Shown here one piece after another: positions 44,057-57,377 of a DNA stretch of 64,000 bases. Each line of letters begins with the position of its first letter. Position 1 is the stretch's first letter. Made by a program: the position numbers and the translations under genes. Below the pieces are notes generated by a model. The model did no database searches. It worked only from the letters and a program-made list of their open reading frames with translations, and was not told where the DNA came from. Location of the stretch: the NCBI RefSeq assembly GCF_000143415.4, contig NW_003314339.1:435683-499682 (forward strand). Direction: 5' to 3'. The stretch is from Selaginella moellendorffii. Lineage: Eukaryota > Streptophyta > Lycopodiopsida > Selaginellales > Selaginellaceae.

Positions 44057-47000
44057 CACCCTCGGGTCCATCTCGGGTCCACCTCAGACTCCACCTCGGA
44101 CTCCATCTTGGGTCCATCTCGGACTCCATTTCGGACTCCATTTCGGCTCCATCTCGGGTCCACCTCGGACTCCACCTCGGACTCCATCTCGGGTCCATCT
44201 CGGACTCCATCTCGGACTCCATCTTGGGTCCATCTCGGACACTTCCACGTGTCATGTGTTGGTCCTTTTTGGGTCCCTTTTTGGAGCCTCACCTATGGCT
44301 CGCTTCGTGCTCATTCCTCGAGCACTTCGTTGGGAGTTCCACTCCCACTCTTGACTTTTCAAGTCGGAGCTTTTGGTCCAAACGTGTTACGCTCGTTTGG
44401 CTCTTGCTTTGGCCACTACCACGTGGCGCCCTTCCAGCTCCACTTTGGGGCCTAGGGATTTTGTGTCTCACAACTCCACCACCCATAGACGAAGTTCGAT
44501 GTCCTCATCGAACGGTAAACCATTTTATAAAGTAACACCCGCATGTGTTACCATTTCCATCCTTGGCACCTAGCCAATATTTCTCAATGGTTTGACATTG
44601 AAGGCTCACCATGCCTTCTCCATATTCGTCAATGGTTTAACATTGAAGGCTCACCATGCCTTTTGCATATTCCTCAATGGTTTGACACCAAAGGCTCACC
44701 ATGCCTTGCCTATCCTCTAAGGAGGGTAGTCTCTCCAACTTAGAGACTGATTGGACCATATGTAGTGGTTCTCTCCTTTTATTGGTTTAGTTCTTGCTAA
44801 ACCTCTTAGAGACCCTTCTCTAAGTCAATCCCACTACTCCTTCTCGAGTAGTCTTAATTTCCATCTATTGAACGTTTGCACCTTGGAACTTTTACTCTTT
44901 TGACTTTTGGAAGTCAATTTCCTAGGTGTCTCCAACACCTTGCATTGCACAAATTGTGCAACTCCACTTCCCCATCCTAGGAAGTTCATTACTTGAGGGC
45001 ACCCTCATCCTCTCTTCTATTTCGTGCCACCTTGGGCACTAACTTCCATTTATCATATTTTGTGCTAGGGCTGTCTATGGCCCTATCATTTGGCTACTTT
45101 ACCATTCCCTCCCTTGGAGCTTCCACTTTCGCCAAATCGGAGCAATTCGGAATCCATCCTTGGAAGCACACTTTCTTTCCCGCAATTTGTTAGCGTCCAA
45201 CACATTAGTGTTCCTCGCCTAACTTTGTCACTTGGATTCCTTCCAAGGGATTCCACGGCCCTATCTTGGCCACTCATCTTTTGCTCCTATCCGTTGATTG
45301 TTGCACCGAGCAACATCGAATCTCTACCTCCCTCCTTGAGGTATTCTTTTGATTCCATAGCAAAGGCTTTGCTTTGCCAAGACTAGGGTGTTCACCCCTA
45401 GTAAGTCTCTTTAGCATCTTCTGCTGTGGGCTCTATCCACGGCCCAACTTTGTGACCCTCCCATGGGTCTATTTAGAGACTACTTCCCTTGGACACACTA
45501 TGCCATCGCAATGACATAGCTCATTTCCCTAAGGTGCTTTTCCCACTTGGTCACCTTGACCAAGCCACACCATCATAAATAGTTCAAATCAACACTTTGA
45601 ACTAGGAACCTTATTCCTTCACCTCACAAGGACCTTGTCCTTGTTTTTAGCCATAAGATCACCTAGTGATCTAACCTTGGCACCTTAATAGGTTTGCCAA
45701 TAGGTAATAGGTCTCCTCGACCTTTAAGTTGTTGACTATGACCCCGGGGGCATCCCCCACACTTGGCGGTGCGCCCAAGCCAGCCCTTCCAGCCAAGGGT
45801 CCATAGCAACTGAGGTTGGGTGTCCCCATCTCATTCACCTCGTCCTTGGTGCCCCCTTGCACTAAGGTGTTCAAGTTAGATATGCTGAGCTTTCACACTA
45901 AGCAATCTAACCGTGCATCACGACTCCGAGGCATCCCTCGCTTGGCGGTGTGCCCAAACCAGTCTCCCCACTGAGAGTCCATGACCACCGAAATATGAGT
46001 GTCCTCATATTCCAAATCATCACCACGCCCTAGTGATTTGGGACTCGAACCCAAGCACTAGAGGGTCGGGACTCGAACCCAACCTCCGTATATGCATCTA
46101 CAGACAGCATCACCTAGGATGCCTGGCGTGACTCCCCACGCCGATGCACCAACTTATACTCAAAGCGCGCTATAGATCACAGCTTAGGAACCTAGTTCCT
46201 CCCCACTGCCAAGTCCTCTCACTTGACATGTCTGTGATCATGCATGGACTCCTCCATGCTCGGCCCCATGGCCCACCCTTTTTGAAGTTATCACCTTCAA
46301 TTAGGGTATTTGTTCCCCCGACGTGCCAATCTTGCTTGGCAAGTCCTCCGACCACTGTAACATGGTTCCTACATAAGCGTGAAAGTCCTTGACCATCGAC
46401 TTTCGTTCAAAGCCCTTTCTTTGAACACACGGGAACTATTTCCCTAACCTTGATAGCCTTGCCTCATGGCAAGCTTCAAGACTACGCTTCTGCTGCGCCA
46501 CTCTAATTTCACGCGTTCCATGAACCATTTACACTTGGCCTTTCTAGGTACTAAGCTACCTAAAATCGTCTTTGGGAACCTTGAAGGAACTCTGTCCCTT
46601 AGCTTGCTAAGGCCCCCCCTTTTTGCAAGCTTTCCAATTACCATATAGTCTAACATGGACAATTCCATATTTTAGACTCTCCATGGCATCACGGTTGCTA
46701 GCGGCAACACCCTTGAGCCCCCACTTGATTCTCCACTCCCAGCTGGCATAACCAACCTTGGTTATGCCCTTCAATTCCTATGGTTCGGTTCTATCCCCTT
46801 ACTTCTTGCTTTTGGCTTCACACCTTTCCTTCGGTCATTCTCCTCCAGACCAGGAGGATAGCTTTGCACTTTCTATCATGCCTTAGCAAGTATTTTTAGG
46901 GATGAACCTACCCGATAGCCTAGGGAGTGGTTCCTCAATCCAGGTATGCTCACCCTATAATCCCACACACCGGGATTACGTTGTTGCTTACGGGCCTTTG

Positions 47001-49684
47001 CATGCCCATCGCTAGCCTTGCCAAAATTCCATTTTTGGCTTTGTCCAATTCGAGTAGACAGTCTTCTCCTGTCTCCGCCACCTTGGACATTTGGATAGCA
47101 CCTACTATCCCTCATTCGTTAGGGCCTTAGTCCCTTAGGCCTTATCTACTGCCCTCGCGACATCAAACACCACCTCCTGGTGTTCTAAAGTGTTCAGGTG
47201 TCCCAATGATGGCTTCCTTGACAATGAGTATTTCCTTTTATGACATTGACTTACTATATCGCAATATAAGCAACTTATCCCCTGTAAAGGTATATCCAAC
47301 TTCCCTAGGCCATTAAGAAGGCTTGGGTAGCTACCTTCTACCCGTTTAACCAATTATTTTACACCTCTTGCTTAGTTGCCTCGTAGTTCTCAAGTCCTAC
47401 AACTCATTGCTGGTGCTTCCACACCTCCATCATTATCTGGGTCACCACACTCCAACTGCATGCTCTGCAGCTTAGGCTATGCCATTCCCATTTCTATTGG
47501 GATTCTTTTGGCAAGGGGTTCTCATGAACCCACCAACACAGCCTCAAGGTATCACACCTTGGCACGTTTGGTGTCTCCACACCATCGGCTCCACAAGCCT
47601 ACCTCTATGACACTTCTTCTTTGTGTCTAAGTCTTTGCCAAGACCAATACCACTCTTTCTCATGCCAACAATTCGTTAGCACTGCATTATAGAGGTCACA
47701 CACAACTTTGTGTCAAAGTTGTTTTCTTTTTGGGAACACCTTTCCCACGACTTTAGCTTGGCACATTTTGCCATCGATGAGATACCCTCTGTTCTCATCC
47801 TTGGATCCTATGATCCCCCCCCATCCTTTGTGGGGTACAACACACCTCAGTCCAAATGCTTCCATCAGTCCTTTTAGGACCATGCCTTGACTCTACTTGA
47901 GTCATCCAGCAGTTTTGGACATGGTTAATCCACAGACCCGTAAGGTCTTACTTGTGAGGCACTAGCTCACTGGAATACACTTCTTGCAATCCTGCCCTAC
48001 TCAAAAGGCCTATTTTCACAAGTGTTACTCTGACACTTGATTTTGTTCTTTGGGGGCAACCTTTGCCCCTTAGGACTACTTGTCCATGTGATGAGAATAC
48101 CAACTCATCTCCAAGTACACCCCCCCAACTCCTTGGGTTTTTCCAGCATTTATTAAAGGTAGCCCCGGCTACCATTTCAAGGACTTCAGTCCTCTTCCGT
48201 ATTTGACCTCCCACGGTCATTACCTTTGGTCTCACATTCATGAGCACCAACCTCAACTATATGAGGATAATCTTGTGACTCCTTTATTGTTTTGGAGTCT
48301 ACTTCTTTCCCGTGATCCCAACTTTAGTTGTTTATCACAACTACATTAGCCCGTTTGCTGCGTCAAACGCTCATTTGGATCACATCCTCAGCTCTCTGAG
48401 GAGACCTTATACTGTTCCCAAGATCCCAAAGTCGTTCCATTATTGGCCCTTTTCTATCCACCACATTGTGCCCAAGTTCACGCATGAACTTGAGTGGAGA
48501 GCCATGTCCTCTCGACATGCTACTCCTCAAGGACAGGCCCACTCCTAGGACCTTCCGATGCCAACATCAATGGTGATATACTTGAGCACCAATAAAAGTC
48601 GGACTAAGGAACAGCTCCGATACCAAGTTGTAGGCGACTAATTTTTCCATTCTACTTTAGTTACTTAACCACACCTCCGACCATTTGGAGGAGTCTCATT
48701 CACAACCTCCATACGTCCAACTCAGGACTTGGGGTTTTCTAACCCCGAGAATGGCATACATGCCACTGAACCTTAGCACTTGGTCCAAGTGCTCCACGTG
48801 TCCGATCCCATGCTCGACACCCCAAGGTACCACCGACGTATCAGCCCGTTACGCTAAGGCCATGCCTATTTACCTTGGTCACACTGGTGGTCCAACACCA
48901 CCTGCATTCCAATCCCGTCTCTCAAAGGTTGGGTCATCCGTCCATCAGGGATCATCCCAGATCCACTCCTTAACATCCTTAGGATGCCTACAGACATGGG
49001 AAATAGCCTTCCCCAATATCTCTGTTCCGGTCCCCACCAAGTCCCTTTCTGTCCTTGGCTGTGTTCGCCAACACTGCCACTGGATCAAGGCCCACCGGCC
49101 CGACCACTAAGTCCCACTATCCTTTGGGACTTCCTCACCATGTGACCATATACTTGGTCACTACATTAGAGGCCTACTCCTCTTCCCTTTCACTGTTTGG
49201 GACTTTGGGACAACATTTCGGAACACCGTGGCCTTACGCAAGCCTCATGGGTACTCTCCCCGCCTTTCGCCTTTAGGTGCTCTAGCCATGGGCTTAGAGC
49301 GAGGTTCCGTTGAGCCACGACAGGTATCCAAGTAGGTAGTGCCACCCACACTTGGACTGGGAGCATCGGCCAGTCGATCTCCCGGGGGAACTAGAGCTGG
49401 CTCTTGAACACTTCACCAAGCTACCCTGCTTGTCGGTCTGTGTTCACTCTAGTCTTGGACTTCCCAGTGGGCAGCTCATCACCCAACACTGGGTCCGGCC
49501 TCCTGGGCCAAACTGGCTCCACTGCAGTCCTCCCCCTACTATACTTTTGGAGCTCACCAAACCCCCCAGGGTCTGGGAGACGAACGCTTTGGGCTTTCAC
49601 CCTCTCAGGCTCGGACTCGAACTCGGACTCGGACTCGGACTTGGACTCGGACTCGGCCTCGGCCTTGGCCTCGGCCTCAGTCTT

Positions 49685-49718
<34 letters not shown>

Positions 49719-50113
49719 CCGGTCTCGGTCTCGACTTCGGACTCCATCTCGGGTCCATCTCGGACTCCATCTCGGACTCCATTTCGGGTCCATCTCGGGT
49801 CCACCTCGGACTCCACCTCGGACTCCATCTCGGGTCCATCTTGGACTCCATCTTGGACTCCAACTTGGGTCCATCTCAGACACTTCCACGTGTCATGTGT
49901 TGGTCCTTTTTGGGTCCCTTTTTGGAGCCTCACCTATGGCTCGCTTCGTGCTCATTCCTCGTGTACTTCGTTGGGAGTTCCACTCCCGCTCTTGACTTTT
50001 CAAGTCCGAGCTTTTGGTCCAAACGTGTTACGTTCGTTTGGCTCTCGCTTCGGCCACTACCACGTGGCGCCCTTCCGGCTCCACTTTGGGGCCTAGGGAT
50101 TTTGTGTCTCACA
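44057..50113 (-). mobile_element. non-autonomous LTR element copy B
   Basis: A truncated 3' LTR (44057-44472) ends GTGTCTCACA. The internal region is 4.16 kb (44473-48628) and the 5' LTR complete (48629-50113, 1485 bp, TGTAGGCG...CTCACA). The PBS on the minus strand reads TTGGTATCGGAGC. The internal region starts ACTCCACCACCCATAG, as in the chromovirus. No gag, pol or other protein is visible on either strand across the internal 4.16 kb, so the element depends on enzymes from elsewhere (LARD-like). Confidence 0.85.
48629..50113 (-). repeat. complete LTR of the non-autonomous family (reference copy)
   Basis: 1485 bp with TG...CA ends and a hexamer array at 49600-49880. It contains the block shared with the chromovirus LTR (GCTTTGGGCTTTCACCC, just before the array). 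Confidence 0.88.
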
Positions 50114-51665
50114 GTGGTGTTTGGTGTCATGAGGACAATGGATAATGCCCAAGGGACAAAGTCCCTAGCGAATGATGGATAAAAGGTGCTATCCAAATGT
50201 CCAAGGTTGCGGTGACGGGAGAAGTCCGTCTACCCAAATCGGACAAAGCCAAAGACAGGATTTTGGCAAGGCTAGTGATAGGCATATGAAGGCCCATAAG
50301 TAACAATCGTAATCCTAGTATGGGGGATTACAAGGTGAGCAAACCCGGATTGAGGAACCACTCCCTAGGCAGTCAAGTAGGTTTATCCTTATGAATACTT
50401 GCCAAGGCATGGTAGAAAGTGCAAAGCTATCTTCCTAGTCTGGAGGAGAATAACCGAAGGAAATGTATGAAGCCAAAAAAGCAAGTAATATAAGGATAGA
50501 ACCGAACCATAGGAATTGACAGGCATGACCAAAGGTGGTTATGCAAGTTGGGAGTGGAGAATCAAGTGGGTGCTCAAGCATGTTATTACTAGCGGCCGGG
50601 TTGGTTGGCTAAGGAAGGACGTTCCTGGTTCAAAATGTTGATTTGAACTATTTAAGATGGTGTGGCTGGTCAAAGTGATCAAATGGGAAGAGCACTTAAG
50701 GGAAATAAATTGTGTCCGTGCGATGGCATAGTGAGTCTGAGGAAAGTAGTCTCTATAAGAGACCCATGGGAGAGTCACGAAGTTAGGCCATGGATAGAGC
50801 CCATAGTAGAAGATGCTAAAGAGACGTACTAGGGGTGAACATCCTCTGGACTTGGCAAAAAAGAGTCTTTGCTATGGAACCAAAGGGATACCTTGAAAAT
50901 GGAGGTAGCGATCCTATGTTGTTGGGTGCAACAATCATGGATAGAAGCAAAGGACTAGTGGCCAAGTTTGGGCTATGGAATTTAATAGAAGGGATCCAAA
51001 TGGCAAAGTTAGCCAAGGAACACTAATGTGTTTGATGCTAACGGCTTGTGGAAAGGAAGTGGACTTCCAAGGATGGATTCGTAAGTGCTCCAATGTGGCG
51101 AAGTGAAAGCTCCAAGTGAGGGAGCGGCAAAGTAGCCAAAAGATAGGGCCATGGACAGCCCTAGCACAAAATATGATAACTGGAACTCAGTGCCAAAGGT
51201 GGCATGAAATCGAACAGAGGATGATGGTGCCCTCAAGTGGAGAACTTCCTAGGATGAGGAAGTGGAGTTGCACAATATGTGCAATGCAAGGTGTCGGAGA
51301 CACCTAGGAAATTGACTTCGAGAAGTCAGAATTAAAACTTCCAAAGTGCAAGGGTTATACAGCTGGAAAGTGAGACCACTCGAGAACGAGTAGTGGGATC
51401 GAGCTCGAGAAGGTGTCTCTAACAGGTTTAGTGAGAACTAAACCAATAAAAGGAGAGAACCACCACAAGTGATCAAATGAGCCTCTAAGTTGGAGAGGCT
51501 ATGCTCCTTAGAGGACGGGCAAGGCATGGTGAGCCTTTGGTGTCAAACCTTAGACAGATATTGGCTGGGTGCCAAGGATGGAAATGGTAACACATGCGGG
51601 TGTTACTTTATGAAAGGGTTTAACGTTCGATGAGGACATCAAACTTCGTCTATGGGTGGTGGAGT
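50114..51665 (+). mobile_element. internal fragment of copy D1, internally deleted
   Basis: This forward-orientation internal sequence is joined directly to the reverse-orientation LTR of copy B. It is homologous to 54243-56585 but lacks about 1 kb near 50590. No coding capacity. Confidence 0.78.
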
Positions 51666-53692
51666 TGTGAAACACAAAATCCCTAGGCCCCAAAGTGGAG
51701 CCGGAAGGGTGCCATGTGGTGGTGGCCAAAGCGAAAACCAAAGGGGGAAGCTCGAGAGGCTCGAGGAGTGGCAGAAAGCATGGATACCATGTTTTGGTAG
51801 AGGAGATCACAAGGAGGTTCGTTGGAGATGGCACCCCCCGGAGTCGATATTGCGGTCAGCACGAAGGGGGGACGTGGATCTGGACGCGATACGACGGAGA
51901 CGACCGCAGCCGCTTTTACTGCAGGCCTAGTCTCACTTTAGATGAGGGAGATCCCACTAGGTAACATGAGATTTGGGCAGCATGCCCAGTTTTTGTATTA
52001 GTCCCTACGGGACATTGGGGAATGTACATACACGTTTCACCAAAGCGAAAACCAAATGAGCGTAACACGTTTGGACTAAAAGCCCCGACTTGAAAGGTCG
52101 AGAGCGAGAGTGGAACTCCCAACAAAGTGCTCAAGGAACGAGCACGAAGCGAGCAATAAGCGAGGCTCCAAAAAGGGACCCAAAAGGACCAACACATTAC
52201 ACGTGGAAGTGTCCGAGATGGACCCGAGTTGGAGTCCAAAGTGGAGTCCGCGAAGGACCCCGAGATGGAGTCTAAAGTGGAGTCTAAGAAGGACCCCGAG
52301 ATGGACCCCGAGATGGAGTCCGAGGTGGAGTCTGAGGTGGACCCGTGATGGAGTCTGAGATGGATCGAGATTGAGTCTTAGACATACCCGAGATGGAGTC
52401 TGAGATGGACCCGAGATGGAGTTTGAGATGGACCCGAGATGGACACGAGATGGAGTCCGAGATGGACCCAAAATGGAGTCCGAGATGGAGTCCGAGATGG
52501 ACCCGAGATGGATTCCGAGACGGACCCGAGATGGAGTCCGAAGTCGAGACCGAGACCGAGACCGAGACTGGGACCGAGACCGAGACCGAGATCGGGACTG
52601 AGACCAAGACCGAGACCGAGGCCGAGGCTGAGACCGAGCCCGAGCCCGAGTCCGAGTCCGAGTTCGAGTCTGAGAGGGTGAAAGCCCAAAGCGTTCGTGT
52701 CCCAGACCCTGGGGGGTTTGGTGAGCTCCAAAAGTATAGTAAGGGGGAGGACTGCAGTGGAGCTAGTTTGGCCAGGAAAGGCCAGTTTGGCCTAGGAAGG
52801 CCGGACCCAGTGTTGGGTGATAAGCTGCCCACTGGGAAGTCCAAGACTAGAGTGAACATGGACCGACAAGCGGGGTAGCTTGGTGAAGTGTTCAAGAGCT
52901 GGCTCTAGTTCCCCCGGGAGATCGACTGGCCGATGCTCCCAGTCCAAGTGTGGGTGGCACTACCTACTTGGATACCTATCGTGGCTCAATGGAACCTTGC
53001 TCTAAGCCCATGGCAAGAGCACCTAAAGGCGAAAGGCGGGGAGAGTACCCATGAGGCTTGCGTAAGGCCACAGTGTTCCGAAATGTTGTCCCAAAGTCCC
53101 AAACGGTGAAAGGGAAGAGGAGTAGGCATCTAATGCAGTGACCAAGGATATGGTCACAGGGTGAGGAAGTCCCAAAAGATAGTAGGACTTAGCGGTCAGG
53201 CTTGCGGGCCTTGATCCAGTGGCAGTGTTGGCGAACACGCCCATAGACTAAAAGAGACTTGGTGGGGACTGGAAAAGAGTTGTCGGGGAAGGCATCCTAA
53301 GGATGCTAAGGAGTAGATCCTAAGGATCCTGTAGGCATCCTAAGGATGCTAAGGAGTAGATCTGGGATGATCGCTCATGGACAGATGGCCTAGTATTTAA
53401 GAGATGGGATTATGATGCAGGTGGCATTAGACCACTAGTGTGACCAAGGTGATTGGGCATGGCCTAGCGTAACGGGCTGGTATGTCGGTGGTACCTTGGG
53501 GTGTCGGTCATGGGATCGGACACGTGGAGCACTTGGACCAAGTGCAAAGGTTGAGTGGCATGGATGCCATTCTCAAGGCTGGCAAGCCCCAAGTCCTAAC
53601 TGGGATTTGTGGAGGCTGTGAATGAGACTCCTCCAAGTGGTTGGAGGTGCAATTAAGTGACTAAAGTAAAATGGAAAAATCAGTCACTGACA
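51666..53692 (+). mobile_element. LTR of copy D, containing a short retroposon-like insertion
   Basis: It starts TGTGAAACAC and ends CACTGACA, with the array at 52215-52675. A 297-bp insert with 17-bp target duplications lies at 51743-52039. A ~40-bp local duplication (CATCCTAAGGATGCTAAGG) occurs at 53289-53360. An altered PBS (CTTGGTTCAGAG) follows. Confidence 0.82.
51743..52039 (+). mobile_element. candidate SINE with 17-bp target-site duplication
   Basis: A 297-bp insert is flanked by perfect copies of CCAAAGCGAAAACCAAA (51726-51742 and 52040-52056), a length typical of target-primed reverse transcription. Near its 5' end are a possible Pol III A box (TGGCAGAAAGC, 51769-51779) and, 47 bp later, a B box-like GGTTCGTTGG (51816-51825). 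It has no poly-A tail and no open frame. It contains small hairpins near 51980. Class is inferred; a 5'-truncated LINE is the alternative. Confidence 0.6.
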
Positions 53693-56600
53693 AAAGCAAC
53701 CTTGGTTCAGAGTTGTATGCAAACACTATGGTGTAGTGTTAACGGATAGTTGGCATGAGAAACACTGTATTGGTCTTGGCAAAGACCTAGACACTAATAA
53801 GTAGTGTTATAAAGGTAGGCTCGTGGAGCCGATTGTGTGGAGACACCAAATGCGCTAAGGAGTGATACCTTGAGGTTATGTTGGTGGGTTCATAAAAACT
53901 CCTTACCAAGGGAATTCGAATGGAAATGGGAATGGCATACCCTAAGCTGGAAGGTATGTGGTAGAGTGTGGTGACCCAAACAATGATGGAGGTGTGGAAG
54001 CACCAACAATGAATTGTAGGACTTAAGAACTATGAGGCAACTAAGCAAAAGGTGCAAAATGATTAGTTAAACCTGTAGAAGGTGACGACCCAAGACTTCT
54101 TTTTGGATAAGGAAGTTAGATATACCCATATAGGGGGGATAAATTGTTTATGTTGCGATATAATAAGTCAATGTCGTAAAGGGAATACTCATTGTCAAAG
54201 AGGCCATCATTAAGACACCCAAACACTCTAGGACACCAAAAGGTGGTGTTTGGTGTTGTGAGGGCAATAGATAAGGCCCAAGAGACTAAGTCCCTAGTGA
54301 ATGATGGATAGAAGGTGCTATCCAAATGCCTAAGGTTGCGGAGACTGGAGAAATCCATTTACCCAAATTGGATAAAGCCAAAACTGGGATTTTGGCAAGG
54401 CTAGTCATGGGCATATAAAGGCCCATAAATAACAACATTAATCCCGGTGTGTGGGATTATAAAGTGAGCATACCCGGATTGAAGAACCACTCCCTAAGCT
54501 ATCGGGTAAGTTCATCTCTACGAATACTTGCTAAGGCATGGTAGAAAGTGCAAAGCTATCCTCCTAGTCCAAAGGAGAATAACCAAAAAAAAGGTTTGAG
54601 GCCAAAAGCAAGTAGTAAAGGGATAGAACTAAACCATAGAAATCAAATGGGCATAACCAAGGGTGGTTAGGCAAGCTGGGAGTGGAGAATCACGAGAGGG
54701 CTTGAGCATGTTATTGCTAGCAACCGTGAGGCCATAGAGAGTCTAAAGCATGGAATTATCCATGTTAAACCATATGGCAATTAAAAAGCTTGCGAAAGGG
54801 GAAACTTTAACAAGCTAAGGGACAGAGTTCCTTCAAGGTTCCTAAAGACAATTCTAGAAAGTTTAATACCTAGAAAGCCAAGGGTAAATGCTTCATAGAA
54901 TGCGCAAAATAAAAGTGGCATAGCAGAAATGTGGTTTTGAAGCTTGCCATGAGGCAATGATATCAACATTGGGGACGTAGTCCTCAAGTGTTCAAAGGGA
55001 TGGCTTTAAACGAAAGTCGATGGTCAAGGACTTTCACGCTTATGCATGAAACTATGTTACGTTGGTTGGATAACTTGCTAAGCGAGATTGGCAAGTCAAG
55101 GGAACAAATCCCTTTATTGAAGGTGCTAACTTCAAAAGAGGTGGCCCATAGGGCCAAGCATGGAGGAGTCTATGCATGATCACAGACTTGTCAAGTGAGA
55201 AGACTTGGCAATGCGGAGGAACTAGATTCCTAATCTGTGATCTGTAGCGCGCTTTAAGCATAAGTTGGTGCACCAGCGTGGGGAGTCACACCAGGCATCT
55301 TGAATGATGCCTTCCATAGATGCATATACGGAGGTTGGTTTCGAGTCCCGACCCTCTAATGCTTGGGTTTGAGTCCCAACTCACTAGGGCACGGTGATGG
55401 TTTGAAATATGAGGACACTCATTTTTCAGTGGTCATGGACTCTCAGTAAGGAGACTGGCTTGGGCACACCGCAAAGCAGGGGATGCCCCGGAGTCGTGAC
55501 GCACAGTTAGATTGCTTAGTGTGGCTCAGCATATTTAACTTGAACACTTTGGTGCGAGTGGCACCAAGGACATGGTGAATGAGATGGGGACACCCAGTCT
55601 CAGTTGCTATGGACCCTTAGCTAGAAGGGCTGGCTTGGGTGCACCGCCAAATGTGGGGGATGCTCTCGGGGTTATGGTGAACAACTTAAAGGTCTGGAGG
55701 ACTTAATACCTATTGGCAAACTTGTTAAGGTGCCAAGGCTAGATTGCTAGGTAATCTTATGGCTAAAACAAGGACAAAGTCCTTGTAAGATTAAGGGATA
55801 AGGTTCCTAGTTCAAAGTGTTGATTTGAACTATTGATGATGGTGTGGCTTGGTCAAGATGACCAAATGGAAAGAACACCTAAGGGAAATGATTTGTGATA
55901 ATGCGATGGCATAGTGAGTCCGAGGAAAATAGTCTCTATAAGAGACCCATGGGAGGGTCACAAAGTTGGGCCAAGGATAGAGCCCACAGTAGAAAATGCT
56001 AAAGAGATGTACTAGGGGTGAATACCCTCTGGACTTGGCAAAGCAAAGTTTTTGCTATGAAACCGAAAGGAAACCTCGAGAATGGAGGTAACGATATGAT
56101 GTTGCTGGGTGTAACAATCAAGGATAAGAGCAAAAGACTAGTGGCTAAAAAAAGAGCTATGGGAATCATGGGAAAGAATCCAAAAGGCAAAGTTAGGCCA
56201 AAAACACTAATGTGTTGGGTGCTAACAAATTATGGGAAAAACAATGTGTTTCCAAGGATGGATTCCCAATTGATCTGATGATGGTGCCCTCAAGTAGAGA
56301 ACTTCATAGGATGGGGAAGTGGAGTTGCACAATATGTGCAATGCAAGGTGACGGAAACACCTAGGAAATTGACTTCAAGAAGTCAAAAGTAAAAGTTCCA
56401 AAGTGCAAAGGTTATATCGATGGAAATTAAAACTACTCGAAAAGGAGTAGTGGGATTGAGATAGAAACAATATCTCTAACAAGTTTAGCAAGAACTAAAC
56501 TAATAAAAGGAGAAAACCACCATAAGTGGTCTAATTAGTCTCTAAGTTGGAGAGACTATCCTCTTTAGAGGATGGGTAAGGCATGTGTGAGACACAAAAT

Positions 56601-57176
56601 CCCTAGGCCCCAAAGTGGAGCCGAAAGGGTGCCATGTGGTGGTGGCCGAAGCGAAAACCAAACGAGCATAACACGTTTGGACTAAAAGCTTCGACTTGAA
56701 AGGTCGAGAGTGGGAGTGGAATTTCTAACGAAGTGCGTGAGGAACAAACATGAAGTGAGAGATAAGTGAGTCTCTAGAAAAGGGACACAAGAGGATCGAC
56801 AGATGGACCCGAAATGGAGTCCGAGATGGACCCGAGATGGAGTCCGAGATGGAGTCCGAGATGGAACCGAGATGGAGTCCGAGATGGACCCGAGATGGAG
56901 TCCGAGATGGAGTCCGAGATGGACCCGAGATGGAATCCGAGATGGACCCGAGATGGTATCCGAGATGGAGTCCGAGATGGACCCGAGATGGAGTCTGAAG
57001 TCGAGACCGAGACCGGGACCGAGATCGAGACCGAGACCGAGATCGGGACCGAGACCGAGACCGAGGCCGAGACCGAGCCCGAGTCCGAGTCCAAGTCCAA
57101 GTCTGAGTTTGAGTCCGAGTCCGAGTTCGAGTCTGAGAGGGTGAAAGCCCAAAGCGTTCATCTCCCAGACCCTGGG
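53693..57176 (+). mobile_element. internal region and truncated 3' LTR of copy D
   Basis: The internal region (53693-56585) has no coding capacity. The LTR starts TGTGAGACAC at 56586, holds the array 56803-57138, and is cut at about 57176 (after CCCAGACCCTGGGG) by the left end of DNA transposon 2. Confidence 0.8.
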
Positions 57177-57194
57177 GAGCCCGGGTAGGTTTTG

Positions 57195-57238
57195 AGCTCA
57201 TGAGCTCACGAGCTGAGCTCATGAGCTGAGCTCACGGC
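57195..57238. repeat. GAGCTCATGAGCT self-complementary repeat cluster
   Basis: Overlapping copies of GAGCTCATGAGCTC and GAGCTGAGCTCATGAGCTGA at the presumed left end of transposon 2. They could form hairpins. Confidence 0.7.
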
Positions 57239-57377
57239 TTCTCAAACACAAGAAAAACATTGGTTCGTCCCGAACCAACATCTTTCCATTCTTCAAATTT
57301 TGATTTAATCTATATTTCCAAGTAAATTCGACTAATAAAATACAAATATAAATATAGATCCGAACACTAAAAGCAAT

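Noticed and set aside
44473..48628. Possible genes in the 4.16-kb internal region of LTR copy B
   Set aside because: Only frames shorter than about 105 residues, none with gag, pol or other recognisable motifs, and the same positions are broken in the other copies.
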